IMG/VR virus record: IMGVR_UViG_3300025096_003142
Span: 1-60,833 of that record
DNA length: 60,833 nt
Direction: 5' to 3' (one strand)
DNA from: a virus
How positions within the stretch are numbered: the first letter of the stretch is position 1; each line of letters opens with the position of its first letter. Below the pieces are notes generated by a model, which was not told the DNA's origin, did no database searches, and saw only the letters and a list, made by a program, of their open reading frames with translations. Position numbers and translations under genes: made by a program. Shown piece by piece: positions 39,916-49,600 of the stretch.

Positions 39916-40760
39916 GTAATTATATCTTTTATATAATTTAATAATTCTTTTTGTGGAATCCAACCTAATATTTCTGTTGCATCCTTATTTTCACATAATG
40001 TATCTCTAGCTTCTCCAGGCTTTGGTGGTTTGTATTCTGGGGTGATACCAAACATCTCAGCTACTTCATTTACAGAGTAGTTTTTTCCTCTACCTAATTC
40101 AAAAGCATGTCCATATGATTTATCTGTGTGCATTGCTAATAAACCATCTACAATATCATCTACGTGAGTAAAATCTCTACGTTGTTCTCCATCTCCATAT
40201 ATCTCACAAGGCAATCCTTTTTCAATATTATTAAGCCATCTACCGATTAGTGTTGTATATCCTCCTTCAGTTAATTGGTGTGGTCCATAGACATTATAGA
40301 ATCGAGCTATAGCAAATTTGAGTCCATAATTCACTTCAAACATATGCAAAACTTCTTCTCCAATCGATTTGCTGAATGTGTATGGATTACTATATAGACC
40401 TACATGGTGTGAAGATGATCCTGCATATATTAATGGAATGTCTGCATCTGCACAAATCTTTGCTATTTTCATAGTAGCCATCGCATTTGTTTCAAAATAA
40501 TCAAGTGGTCTTTCGAAAGATGGCTGTATTCTAGCTATTGCTGCTAAATGATAAACTACATCAAATTTGCTCCAGTAAGAAAAATGTTTATCTTCTAGAT
40601 ATCGTATATCTTTTGGAATGTATGTAACACCTAATATGTGATTTGATACTAAACCCGTTGAATAATTATCTATACATGTTATAGAATGGCCATCAGTAAT
40701 CAATCGTTTTATAAGATTAGTACCTATAAAACCAGCGCCTCCAGTTATTAAGATTTGCAT
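39912..40760 (-). CDS. NAD-dependent sugar epimerase/dehydratase (SDR), 282 aa
   Basis: Rossmann motif GGAGFIGTNL at residues 7-16, catalytic Y-T-F-S-K (YxxxK) near residue 125-129, and a substrate region GDGEQRRDFTHVDDIV. Extended SDR of the UDP-glucose 4-epimerase/GDP-mannose dehydratase kind; the exact nucleotide sugar cannot be fixed. Slightly short (about 310 is usual). It overlaps the glycosyltransferase gene by 13 nt. Confidence 0.85.
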   Translation of the reverse strand: MQILITGGAGFIGTNLIKRLITDGHSITCIDNYSTGLVSNHILGVTYIPKDIRYLEDKHFSYWSKFDVVYHLAAIARIQPSFERPLDYFETNAMATMKIAKICADADIPLIYAGSSSHHVGLYSNPYTFSKSIGEEVLHMFEVNYGLKFAIARFYNVYGPHQLTEGGYTTLIGRWLNNIEKGLPCEIYGDGEQRRDFTHVDDIVDGLLAMHTDKSYGHAFELGRGKNYSVNEVAEMFGITPEYKPPKPGEARDTLCENKDATEILGWIPQKELLNYIKDIIT

Positions 40761-42007
40761 ATTATTAAATCATTTTCATATGTTTGTAAACTATTAATTG
40801 TAATTTTTAAATTACTTAATTCAAATTCTCCAGTTTCCCCACTGTCTTGTAATATTTCTGATAGTTTAGCTATTATTTCAAAATCTTGTCTAACAAATCT
40901 TGTTGCATCAATATTAACGAGTATATTATTAGGTATATGTCCATTTGCTATATAGTCTGCATTAATATTTTCAATTGGCTGAACTTTTTTTATTAAATCA
41001 AACTTAGTATTAGGTTGTTCTTTTAAAATATACCTATCAAATCTACAATCGACATAAATTGTGTCACACCAGGGCTCTAATTCTCTTAATAAATTTATAG
41101 TACAATTTTTTATTATAAAACCTATGTTATACTTTGGAGGAACAATGGGTTTCATATAATGATCATGTTTACAAAAATGTCCCCATTTACGTAAAAACTC
41201 TCTAGTAGACTTAGCATTTTGTATTAACCATTCATCTGTTTCTCTGTTTTTCATAAACACTTCACCATTAGGATTACGTTTTGCTCCGTCTGCAAATCTG
41301 CTACCTCTACATGTCATATGATAAACAAAACCTTCCCATGTTTGAACAAACTCTACTCCATTCAAATGGAAACGATTAAATATGTCCGTATCTTCTTTTG
41401 ATTGTGGAGCAAATAAAATATCATGGCCTCCTATTTGTTGAAAATCTGTTTTCCAAAATGCCCATGGTGCAAATATACCTTCTGTTGTATTAGGTGAATA
41501 ATATTTTTCTTTTGTTTTTTCTTTTAGATGTTTTAAGAGTTTATCTTCATCAAACTCCTCAGGCTCAATGCCGCAATCTAATAATACTTTTTCTGGTCCA
41601 TCCGGATGTAATGGTGGTTCAATTCTAGTAAGTGATACTATTCTACTCTCAACTATTGGCTCTTCTGGGGTACCATACATATGTTTTTCTATTGCATCTA
41701 AAGCACCAGGACATAAGTACATATCCGCATGGTAAATCATACAAATATCATTTGTAGCTACGTCATTAACTAATTTATCATATAAAATAGTATGACCTAA
41801 ACGAGTTGGTCCGATGTTTAAGATGGCTTTAAAGTGTGAATCTTTTTCCATCATGTCTTTACACCAATCCCACGTACCGTCATTTGAAAAATCATCAGCT
41901 ACACATATTTCTACTTCATGATCTCCTTGATTTTTTCTTATAGAATCATAAGACCATTTTAAATATTTAAGATTATTTCTTCCTGGTTGTATTAAACTTA
42001 TTTTCAT
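40748..42007 (-). CDS. GT2 glycosyltransferase with C-terminal extension, 419 aa
   Basis: GT-A domain over residues 1-260 (MKISLIQPGRNNLKYLKWS, VADDFSNDGTWDWC, IYHADMYLCPGAL, DTDIFNRFHLNG). Residues about 280-419 form an additional unrecognised domain. It overlaps the upstream gene by 1 nt. Acceptor and donor unknown. Confidence 0.82.
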   Translation of the reverse strand: MKISLIQPGRNNLKYLKWSYDSIRKNQGDHEVEICVADDFSNDGTWDWCKDMMEKDSHFKAILNIGPTRLGHTILYDKLVNDVATNDICMIYHADMYLCPGALDAIEKHMYGTPEEPIVESRIVSLTRIEPPLHPDGPEKVLLDCGIEPEEFDEDKLLKHLKEKTKEKYYSPNTTEGIFAPWAFWKTDFQQIGGHDILFAPQSKEDTDIFNRFHLNGVEFVQTWEGFVYHMTCRGSRFADGAKRNPNGEVFMKNRETDEWLIQNAKSTREFLRKWGHFCKHDHYMKPIVPPKYNIGFIIKNCTINLLRELEPWCDTIYVDCRFDRYILKEQPNTKFDLIKKVQPIENINADYIANGHIPNNILVNIDATRFVRQDFEIIAKLSEILQDSGETGEFELSNLKITINSLQTYENDLIICKS

Positions 42008-42966
42008 TATTTTAAAACTTTTTTCATTTTGTTGATAAATACTTCTTCATTGAAATATTTTATATAATTATTCTTTGCATCAATAACACATTGTTTATAA
42101 AAATCTTTGTCTGTTTTTAATCGTTTTGCTAATGTTACTGCTTTATTTAAATCAAATTTATCTATAGATAATTCTGGTTGACATAATCTTTGAGGATCTG
42201 ATTGAGCATATCCAATACATGGTATTCCCAAAAAGGCACAGTTCAAAGAAAAGGTTCCAGCTGTTACATTAGGCATTAAGTGTACAGCATATTTATATGA
42301 CGATAATATATTCATCCATTCATTAAATGTAACATGTGGTAATAAATTAATAAATTGAGATTCATTTTCTACATTCCTCATTTTTGGCACTGAAATAGGC
42401 ACATCAAATTGTAATGCAGTTATATATGAATCAAACCCACCATACCATGCATTACAATTTCCTCCGATCATTACTTTGTCTTGTTTAGGAGTATCTAATA
42501 AATGTTTAAAATTATCTTCTATAATTAATGTAGGTATTGTTTCTATTTGTTTATCTTTTCCTACCATTCCTTTAAAATAATCAAAATCTGTTACATTTTC
42601 TGTTAATATTGCATCTACTTGTTGTAATATGTTATAATGATATATTTGATGATGCAATGGCATTTGTTGATATATCTGTGCCGTTGCTTCTTGCATAAAC
42701 CAAATTTTATTTGCATATGGCCGAAGTTCTTCTACTAATTTTGGTTTATTCTCATATAAGTAGTTTCTTAATTTATCTGTTTTACTTATTAATAATATAA
42801 TATGATCATATTGTTTATCCAAATTAAAATTATAAAAACAATAATGATCTGCCTTTAAAGCACAAAACTGCGCAAATTCTGTGCGCATGTGTGGATGATC
42901 TCGTTCAACTTTATTGTTAAAAGGCAATTCTGATATAAATGCTATTTGTTTATCCATATAATTCAT
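42007..42966 (-). CDS. GT-B-like glycosyltransferase, 319 aa
   Basis: Mixed alpha/beta protein with a C-terminal Rossmann-like half containing MIGGNCNAWYGG and AVHLMPNVTAGTFSLNCAFLGIPCIGY, the usual shape of a GT-B donor-binding domain. An ATG at 42957 (MDKQIAFIS) is an alternative start. It overlaps the GT8-like gene by 17 nt. Confidence 0.68.
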   Translation of the reverse strand: MNYMDKQIAFISELPFNNKVERDHPHMRTEFAQFCALKADHYCFYNFNLDKQYDHIILLISKTDKLRNYLYENKPKLVEELRPYANKIWFMQEATAQIYQQMPLHHQIYHYNILQQVDAILTENVTDFDYFKGMVGKDKQIETIPTLIIEDNFKHLLDTPKQDKVMIGGNCNAWYGGFDSYITALQFDVPISVPKMRNVENESQFINLLPHVTFNEWMNILSSYKYAVHLMPNVTAGTFSLNCAFLGIPCIGYAQSDPQRLCQPELSIDKFDLNKAVTLAKRLKTDKDFYKQCVIDAKNNYIKYFNEEVFINKMKKVLK

Positions 42967-43714
42967 TGTATGCTTGTTTAATAAAATATTCAGAGTCTCG
43001 TTTTAATGGATTTGTTGGAATGGCATTAAAATGATATACCCAAGCTTGTTCATATAAATTTTGTAATGAATCACCCCACCAGGATTGTCCAAAGTTTAAT
43101 AAATTTTTACTAGACATATGATGCAAATTATATGTTGATGGAAATATTTTTAAGTCTACATTTTTACTTTGCAATAAATAATTAATTGGAGTTTGATCTG
43201 TACCTAATCCTGATTTTTGTTTTTCACAAAGTATACTTTTATGTTCTCTGTAAAAATCAATAATTTCATCAAATAAATGTTTATGAGATTCATTAACTAT
43301 CTGAAACCCGCCATTAAAGTATATTCCTCGATCTAGTTTATAGTCGTTAAATAAATCTTTATAATGACGTATCGATCGGCCTGTCCATTCCCAACAACCC
43401 AAATCTAATACTCCTACATATTTTCTTTCTGTATGTTCAAAGAAATTTGGCGTATCTGGGTGAACTATTGTATCAGAATCAACCATTAATATTTGATCAT
43501 AATTTATATTGTTATGTTCTAATATTTTAAATAAATAATATCGTTGCCATGGAATAGTCATTTCATCCCAAGTATATAACGGAGTATCCCAAACTAATAC
43601 TTCAGCATTATGTTTTTCTGCCCACGATTTCCATGATTTAATACTATATTGATATGCATGATGTCGACCGCGGCCTGCGTCAATTGCTGGTATAAATACT
43701 ATATTTTTTTTCAT
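42950..43714 (-). CDS. GT8/GT-A-like glycosyltransferase, 254 aa
   Basis: N-terminal MKKNIVFIPAIDAGRG, then a D-x-D metal site MVDSDTIVHPD near residue 79 and FNGGFQIVNES, the order of GT-A retaining enzymes of the glycogenin type. A later GTDQTPINYLL matches the usual acidic site of this fold. Acts on a cytosolic glycan intermediate. Confidence 0.72.
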   Translation of the reverse strand: MKKNIVFIPAIDAGRGRHHAYQYSIKSWKSWAEKHNAEVLVWDTPLYTWDEMTIPWQRYYLFKILEHNNINYDQILMVDSDTIVHPDTPNFFEHTERKYVGVLDLGCWEWTGRSIRHYKDLFNDYKLDRGIYFNGGFQIVNESHKHLFDEIIDFYREHKSILCEKQKSGLGTDQTPINYLLQSKNVDLKIFPSTYNLHHMSSKNLLNFGQSWWGDSLQNLYEQAWVYHFNAIPTNPLKRDSEYFIKQAYNELYG

Positions 43715-43716
43715 AT

Positions 43717-44334
43717 CTATTTATTTTTTATAACAAAAAAATTTCGTTTTCCATTAAAAGTATCACTACTAGATTTATCAGGAATATTTTCCAAAATATC
43801 TAATATTTCATATTTGTTATTAATTAATGTTTTATATTCCTCAAAACTTGCAGCAAAGGGGTCCATAGGTCTTGAATTACCAATATCATCTTTTGTCCAT
43901 TCTATAAAACATAAACCTTTTTTACTTAAACAACTCATCCACGCATCTAAACATTTTTCAGGGTCATAACTATGATCAAATGAATTAGAATATATAAAAT
44001 CAACATTACCCAACCATTCATCTTTAACCTCATGAAAATCCCACTCTATTGTATTAGGATAAGTTTGTGAAGCATGATAAGCAATTTCTGTACCTATTAC
44101 TGTTATTTGTTTTTGTATTGAAGAAAAAGATTTTATGAAGATTTCTTGTTCTTTTCCATTCCTAGTCCCATGACACAATCCGAATTTAGCATCTGGGTTA
44201 TATGAATGAATATAGTTAACTAACCCTTTAATAGAATAAGCATCTACCCAACTATGTGTTTTATGTTTGGCATTATAACCTTTAATTTGAATATCTTTAT
44301 ATTCTTTGTAATCTTTAAATTTATGTATTTCCAT
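43717..44334 (-). CDS. SAM-dependent methyltransferase-like protein, 205 aa
   Basis: Class I Rossmann pattern: FGLCHGTRNGKEQ (motif I-like), TVIGTEI, then DFIYSNSFDHSYDPEKC and a CLSKKGLCFIEW strand. It probably O- or N-methylates a sugar of this glycan. Motif I is not a canonical GxGxG, so the call is moderate. Confidence 0.65.
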   Translation of the reverse strand: MEIHKFKDYKEYKDIQIKGYNAKHKTHSWVDAYSIKGLVNYIHSYNPDAKFGLCHGTRNGKEQEIFIKSFSSIQKQITVIGTEIAYHASQTYPNTIEWDFHEVKDEWLGNVDFIYSNSFDHSYDPEKCLDAWMSCLSKKGLCFIEWTKDDIGNSRPMDPFAASFEEYKTLINNKYEILDILENIPDKSSSDTFNGKRNFFVIKNK

Positions 44335-44350
44335 ATTTTTTTTCCATTTG

Positions 44351-44995
44351 TTATCCTATTCCTTTCCAGGTTGCTCCATTATTAGTATAAAAATGATTAC
44401 ATTGTTGATTTATACCATCATAATAATAGTTATAACCTTTATCTATTATGTCTATTGCCCAATATCTATCTTCTTTACCTGCATATTGTTCTGGCATTGG
44501 ATGATCTAATAAAAACTGTTTATTATAAAAACAAAATGCATTATGTAAAAATTGTCGATCTTCTATTTGTGAATACATATTTTTAATACGAGTTTTTTTA
44601 AAGTGACTCCAAATATATCTTTTTGTTATTTTTTTACCTTTATATATAGGAATTTGTTGACCGAAGACAGCTACATTTTCTTTTAAGTCTGACTGTATTT
44701 GTAATAAGTCAATTTTAATAATTTGTGCATGTGCAGATAATATTAAGACAATGTTATTGGTAGCATGCTTAACACCTAAATTAATTGACTTACCTGGTGT
44801 ATAATCGTTAATAGAAATAACTTTAATTGTAGTTCTATCTTTAAATAAATTTACTGTCCGTAAAGAGTCATCAGTAGAATTATTATTCACAATTATAATT
44901 TCAGGTTTTTTAAAATGGTCTAAACATGATTGAATTGTAAATCCAATATATTTATCTTCATTTCTATTTCTAATTATTATACTAATATTATCCAT
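44351..44995 (-). CDS. GT2 glycosyltransferase, 214 aa (start reassigned)
   Basis: Start at 44995 gives MDNISIIIRNRNEDKYIGFT, the normal beginning of a GT2 domain, with an 8-nt overlap with the NeuB-like stop. IIIVNNNSTDDSL and GKSINLGVKHA follow; the Mg site is probably LSAHAQI-like and less clear. A single-domain enzyme, placed between NeuB-like and methyltransferase genes. Confidence 0.78.
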   Translation of the reverse strand: MDNISIIIRNRNEDKYIGFTIQSCLDHFKKPEIIIVNNNSTDDSLRTVNLFKDRTTIKVISINDYTPGKSINLGVKHATNNIVLILSAHAQIIKIDLLQIQSDLKENVAVFGQQIPIYKGKKITKRYIWSHFKKTRIKNMYSQIEDRQFLHNAFCFYNKQFLLDHPMPEQYAGKEDRYWAIDIIDKGYNYYYDGINQQCNHFYTNNGATWKGIG

Positions 44996-45788
44996 TAAAT
45001 CTCCCTGCATAATTTTTTCTAGAATCTAATTCTAAATCATTATATCCTATACCATGATCAATCATCATATCTTTAATATAAGAAATATATTCAGACAACC
45101 CAAGAAGATCTTTTGGTAATATAGCAAATTTATTGTCTCTACCAGGAAGATTATTATCAATCGTGAAATGCTTTTCAATTACTTGTGCTCCAAGTCCAAT
45201 AGCTATTTTTGCTGATTCTATTCCTTGTATATGATCACTATATCCTACATGTTTATGAATTTTCTTTAAATGTAACATTTTTGGTAAATTTGCTATAGAA
45301 TAGTTACATGGATATGTTGAAACGCAATGCATTAAATACCATTTTGCATTATCGCCGAAGAACTTAGAACTTTCATGTATTTCTGATAATACAGACGTAC
45401 CAGTAGACATAAATACAGTTTCAAAGTGTTGGCCGCAATATTTAATTAGATCATGATTTCTTGATTCAAAACTAGGTATTTTAACTTCTGTACATCCTAA
45501 CTCAATTAATAATTTAGCGTCTTGTATACTAAATACAGAAGATAGAAATTTAATTCCAATTTCATTACAATAATCTATTAGTTCAATATGATCTTGTTTT
45601 GAAAGTTCGGCTTTTTCATAAATTTCTCTTCGTCCGTCGTTATCCCAACTTCCTGGTTTAAGTCTGTCTACTGACCATGTTTGATATTTAGCGTATGTTG
45701 CTCCATTTTCTTGAGCTGCTTTAGCCATTTTTTTAGCTAATTGAATATCACCACAATGATTCCATCCTATTTCTGCTATTATTTTCAT
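44988..45788 (-). CDS. neuB: NeuB-like nonulosonate synthase, catalytic domain only, 266 aa
   Basis: Condenses a hexosamine (or its phosphate) with phosphoenolpyruvate to give a 9-carbon ketose acid. Family motifs: AEIGWNHCGDIQLAKKM, YAKYQTWSVDRL, KIPSFESRNHDLI, MSTGTS, HCVSTYPC, VGYSDHIQG and IEKHFTIDNNLPGRDN. The barrel is complete, but the usual C-terminal antifreeze-like (SAF) domain is missing (266 against about 345 aa). It lies 1 nt after the NeuA-like gene. Confidence 0.88.
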   Translation of the reverse strand: MKIIAEIGWNHCGDIQLAKKMAKAAQENGATYAKYQTWSVDRLKPGSWDNDGRREIYEKAELSKQDHIELIDYCNEIGIKFLSSVFSIQDAKLLIELGCTEVKIPSFESRNHDLIKYCGQHFETVFMSTGTSVLSEIHESSKFFGDNAKWYLMHCVSTYPCNYSIANLPKMLHLKKIHKHVGYSDHIQGIESAKIAIGLGAQVIEKHFTIDNNLPGRDNKFAILPKDLLGLSEYISYIKDMMIDHGIGYNDLELDSRKNYAGRFNG

Positions 45789-45789
45789 T

Positions 45790-46332
45790 TTATTTTATTT
45801 TTAATTTTGCTTTATCTAAATCTTCTTTATAATGTATATCTGTTGCATCGTCTTTGATACATCCTATTCTTTTACTTACATGACCATTTACCAGATGATT
45901 ATATTTAAAAACTCTAACAGATCCACTTCTTTTAAAATTGGGTTCTATAGTAATAAGATCATCATAATTATTTTCAATCATATAATCCACACAATAATCG
46001 AAAGTGTGTTCTCTATCTGGATGATCTGGTTGTAAACATACTACTAAATCATATTGATCAGGGTTGTTTTCTAATATATCAATATACACATCAGTTACTT
46101 CTGCATCTTTAAGTAAATGTACTGGTCGTTCTATAAAGGTTACATTATTATCTTTTGCTATTTTTAATACTTCATCACTTTCTGAAGAAATAACGATTGT
46201 TGGTTTATATTTACTTTGTTTAGAGTAGTCAATTGAATATTCAATTAATGTTTTATTATGTATTTTTTGTAGATTTTTTCTAGGTAATCTAGTTGAATCT
46301 GTCTTTGCTGGTATAATTGCTAATATCTTCAT
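45790..46332 (-). CDS. neuA: NeuA-like CMP-nonulosonate cytidylyltransferase, 180 aa
   Basis: Activates a nonulosonate with CTP. IPAKTDSTRLPRKNL near the N-terminus is the signature of the NeuA/KdsB family; LVVCLQPDHPDR and RSGSVRVF follow in the expected places. Somewhat shorter than usual (220-230), so the C-terminal end is trimmed. Coupled with the dehydrogenase gene by a 4-nt overlap. Confidence 0.85.
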   Translation of the reverse strand: MKILAIIPAKTDSTRLPRKNLQKIHNKTLIEYSIDYSKQSKYKPTIVISSESDEVLKIAKDNNVTFIERPVHLLKDAEVTDVYIDILENNPDQYDLVVCLQPDHPDREHTFDYCVDYMIENNYDDLITIEPNFKRSGSVRVFKYNHLVNGHVSKRIGCIKDDATDIHYKEDLDKAKLKIK

Positions 46333-47249
46333 AATTTATTTATTGCCCATTTAAATGCTTTGGATTGTCCTTCATAAGTCATTCCTCCTACGTGAGGTGT
46401 TACGATAATATTTTCTCCCTCATTCATCGCTTTGATTATAGGTGATTTAGTTAAATCATCAAACTCATGTTCTATCACATCCGTTCCATATCCGCCTAAT
46501 TGTCCTAATTTTAATGCAGCAACTATATCAGTTTCTTGAACTATCTCACCCCTTGATGTATTTATAATATAAAGATTTTTTTTAGAAAAACCTAATAATT
46601 TCTCATTTATCATATATTTAGTTTCATCTGTAACATGTACATGTAAAGATATGACGTCAGCTTTTGAAACCATTTCTTCTAAACAATTAAATCCTTTCAT
46701 TACATATGGATCATATACCATCACTTCAGCTCCGAATGCCCTACAGTAATTGTACATCATCTTACCCAATCTTCCGTATCCAATAATTCCTATCTTAAGG
46801 TCTTTAACTTGTCTACCCATAAATTGAGTATAATCCCAATTGTATTCTGATACATGTTTCTTTCCTTCTGGAATTTTTCGTAATAAGGACATCATTAACC
46901 CAAATGCTAATTCTGATGTAGAAGGAAGTTCGTTGATAAGTTCCATATCACGAGTCAATGAATATATTTCAATATCATTTTCTTTACAATAATTAACATC
47001 TATATGATTCATACCGGTCGAACATGTATTAATTAAATTAACGCTAGTTCTTTGTAATAATTCTTTATCAATTTTAAAAGATTGTTGATTTGGATTGCAA
47101 ATTATAGTATCAATATTTTTCTTTATCAATAAAGACTTAACCATGGACTTGTCTGGGTTATTTTCTAAATAGAATGCTTCACCTTTGGATTCTACCAATT
47201 CCCTGAGTCCGGCGTGGTGAGATATGGGTGTTACAACTGCTATTTTCAT
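46329..47249 (-). CDS. D-isomer-specific 2-hydroxyacid dehydrogenase, 306 aa
   Basis: NAD-dependent dehydrogenase of the SerA/PdxB/lactate class. Rossmann motif IGIIGYGRLGKMM, then NTSRGEIV with the active-site Arg, a downstream Glu region, and catalytic His in TPHVGGMTYEGQ. In a sugar cluster it may oxidise or reduce a sugar acid or a 3-phosphoglycerate-type precursor. Substrate unknown. Confidence 0.82.
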   Translation of the reverse strand: MKIAVVTPISHHAGLRELVESKGEAFYLENNPDKSMVKSLLIKKNIDTIICNPNQQSFKIDKELLQRTSVNLINTCSTGMNHIDVNYCKENDIEIYSLTRDMELINELPSTSELAFGLMMSLLRKIPEGKKHVSEYNWDYTQFMGRQVKDLKIGIIGYGRLGKMMYNYCRAFGAEVMVYDPYVMKGFNCLEEMVSKADVISLHVHVTDETKYMINEKLLGFSKKNLYIINTSRGEIVQETDIVAALKLGQLGGYGTDVIEHEFDDLTKSPIIKAMNEGENIIVTPHVGGMTYEGQSKAFKWAINKL

Positions 47250-47272
47250 TTTTTAAGGTAGTTGGCTTTTGA

Positions 47273-48055
47273 TTATATCGATAATCTTAATGGAGGTTTA
47301 GAATATAAAATTTTTTGGTTTTTAGGAATTTTATCAATTCGTTTTTCTCTTAATGTATATGGTAAATTAAATCTTGCAAGTCTATACTTCGATTCTATAT
47401 GACGCAGTATCATTAAATGTGGGTTTATTTCGGGTTCATAGTGATATATTTCTTCACAATACCAATCCATAGCAGACACTGTTCCAATAGCTAGCGTATC
47501 ATTAATTCCGCCACCACAATTTAATCCGTCTGGTATTGCAATACAGTTATTATCTAATATTTCTTTTAGAAATTTGTGTGTCATAGATTTTTTAAATATT
47601 AATTCTGTTCTTGCTCTTATAACTAAATCATAATGTTTATTAGACTGTTTTCTTAATTCATTACATTGATATATAGAATATAATTGACAACTCAGATTAT
47701 GTGGCGACCATTTGTTTTTAAATTTTGATCCTAATCTTTTTCTTATAGCACATATTCCTGGGTTATCAATTTGGCTTTCAATTTGTACATCTGTAATAGG
47801 AATTATTTCATTAATTTCTGTTAAATACTCTGCAACTGGGTCTTTTAATTGTGGTTCGTGATTTTTATATATTGATCTATTGACTTGTTTTCCTCCACCA
47901 AGTCCCCATTTATCATCTATTATATCTTTCTCTGTTTTCCATGTATGAATGTATAAATCTAAATCTATACCATCTATATCAAATGTTTCTTTAAGGCTAT
48001 TAAAAGACTTTTTATATTCTCTTAACAATCCTGATATTAATAATGCAATTTTCAT
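47273..48055 (-). CDS. putative glycosyltransferase-like protein, 260 aa
   Basis: It begins MKIALLISGLLREYKKSFNSL, like a GT-A-type nucleotide-binding strand, with LDLYIHTWKTEKD, RARTELIFKK and a late GGGINDTLAIGT segment. Similar proteins occur in marine phage and algal-virus glycan clusters from memory. No reliable family name. Confidence 0.6.
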   Translation of the reverse strand: MKIALLISGLLREYKKSFNSLKETFDIDGIDLDLYIHTWKTEKDIIDDKWGLGGGKQVNRSIYKNHEPQLKDPVAEYLTEINEIIPITDVQIESQIDNPGICAIRKRLGSKFKNKWSPHNLSCQLYSIYQCNELRKQSNKHYDLVIRARTELIFKKSMTHKFLKEILDNNCIAIPDGLNCGGGINDTLAIGTVSAMDWYCEEIYHYEPEINPHLMILRHIESKYRLARFNLPYTLREKRIDKIPKNQKILYSKPPLRLSI

Positions 48056-48489
48056 TTTAGTTCTCTATATTGTTTAATATAATCACTACACACACCGTTA
48101 CAGTTTTTTAATGATCCTATATAACCTAATTCTGGTAATACGCATATACTATTATAGTATAAGATTTTTTTTGGGTAAGTCCAAATAAATTTTTTAGAGG
48201 TTAATGTAAAATCATCATCTTGATGCCAAAAATAATGAATATTTTTATATTTACTCATTTCAGATAATGCTTTGCCATTTTTAGCATGACACCATAACTT
48301 AGTATTCATTAAATAATTTACATCTATCTTATACTGAGGAGTATCATGTCCTAGCCAAAATTCGTTTTCATACCAAACGTCGATTTCTACATTATATCCT
48401 AAATATAATGCTTTTTCAATATATTCGGGGTTATTTTCCAAATTTGGATTTTTTTTATCTATGTTACCTCTATGTGATATCAATATCAT
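48052..48489 (-). CDS. short GDPD-like phosphodiesterase, 145 aa (start reassigned)
   Basis: Start at 48489 (ATGA overlap with the upstream stop) gives MILISHRGNIDKKNPNLENN, the first motif of glycerophosphodiester phosphodiesterases (H6-R7-G), then E-I-D (NVEIDVWY) and WLGHDTPQY, and HAKNG further on. Normal enzymes are about 230-250 aa, so this is a trimmed form. It could cut a phosphodiester link in a glycan. Confidence 0.65.
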   Translation of the reverse strand: MILISHRGNIDKKNPNLENNPEYIEKALYLGYNVEIDVWYENEFWLGHDTPQYKIDVNYLMNTKLWCHAKNGKALSEMSKYKNIHYFWHQDDDFTLTSKKFIWTYPKKILYYNSICVLPELGYIGSLKNCNGVCSDYIKQYRELK

Positions 48490-48971
48490 CTTGACAAATT
48501 CAAATAGCATGGCTTATTATTATACATAAACTCATGGAATTGTAATTCAAAAGTTTTTCCATTTTTTGGCCAATATTTTTTAATATTTTTAAAACCACTT
48601 AAATGTTCCTTATCATCAGTTGCCCAATGTGACCAACCTAACCAATCATAATCTTTTCCTCTACCACTTGCACATAACTTAACAGGTATTTTTTCATAAT
48701 CTACATAATTTCTTATAAATTCAAAAGGCCTATACAATAAAAATGGTGTCATGGAATATAATATAGGTATCTTTCCATCCATGGCTAATCCGATACCAAC
48801 TCCCATTAATAATTGTTCTGCTGCTCCAACGTTAATAACCCTATCCGGATAATCAATTCTGAATTTATCAAAATGATTATAACCTAAATCGCCGGTAACA
48901 AATACTATATCTTCATTTTTGCCCATCTCGTTATATAATAATGGTACAAATGCTTTTCTTACTCCACTCAT
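48486..48971 (-). CDS. transketolase-like subunit, pyrimidine-binding domain, 161 aa
   Basis: Second half of a split transketolase: FVTGDLGYNHFDKF and the thiamine-activating Glu in VINVGAAEQLLMGVGIGLAMDGK. The third (C-terminal) domain of normal transketolases is missing. It overlaps the TPP-binding subunit gene by 4 nt. Together the two would move a two-carbon ketol unit onto a sugar. Confidence 0.82.
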   Translation of the reverse strand: MSGVRKAFVPLLYNEMGKNEDIVFVTGDLGYNHFDKFRIDYPDRVINVGAAEQLLMGVGIGLAMDGKIPILYSMTPFLLYRPFEFIRNYVDYEKIPVKLCASGRGKDYDWLGWSHWATDDKEHLSGFKNIKKYWPKNGKTFELQFHEFMYNNKPCYLNLSR

Positions 48972-49600
48972 TGTAGTTCCTTTATACCTTGTTTATATTC
49001 TTCTTCGTTCATTATCATATAATGTGCGTTTTGCCCTTTAAGGAATGATAACATATTTAAGTTCGTTTTGTGTATTTTTATAGTTGGCAAAAATGCTTTT
49101 AATCTTTTTTCAAGAGTATCTATATTAATGGGATCATAGCATGCCCAACCATTTGCATTACAATGAACTTCTATATTTTGTATATTATGATCTGCTATAA
49201 ATCTTAATGATTCCCATACTGATCCTTCTGCACACTCTCCGTCACTTATTGTCACATATACTTTTCTTTTCGGATTTGCTAATGCCCTTCCGACGGCTAT
49301 TATTATACCAGAACCTAAACTACCCGTTGAACAATATATGTGATTTTCTTCTTCTCTATTTGGATGTCCGCCATGTCTTGTCGCTAAATCATCAGCATCT
49401 ATATGGTCATAGTAGTATTCTAAAATAGTATATAATGCATATGCAGCATGGCCATTTGATATTATAACAATATCATCTTCTTTTTTCTTTTCAAATATTT
49501 CGCACAATATATCAACCATGGTAAAGCAGCTGCCTACGTGCTCTTCTTTGTGATCATATAATAATTTTAATAATCGTTTATTTATTTTACGTTTATTCAT
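48968..49600 (-). CDS. transketolase-like subunit, TPP-binding domain, 210 aa
   Basis: First half of a split transketolase: HVGSCFTMVDILCEIF, GSLGSGIIIAVGRAL, and the GDG-type pyrophosphate/Mg motif SDGECAEGSVWESLR...NANG. Split transketolases are found in glycan clusters and in archaea. It is coupled by overlaps to the nucleotidylyltransferase gene upstream and the second subunit downstream. Confidence 0.85.
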   Translation of the reverse strand: MNKRKINKRLLKLLYDHKEEHVGSCFTMVDILCEIFEKKKEDDIVIISNGHAAYALYTILEYYYDHIDADDLATRHGGHPNREEENHIYCSTGSLGSGIIIAVGRALANPKRKVYVTISDGECAEGSVWESLRFIADHNIQNIEVHCNANGWACYDPINIDTLEKRLKAFLPTIKIHKTNLNMLSFLKGQNAHYMIMNEEEYKQGIKELQ

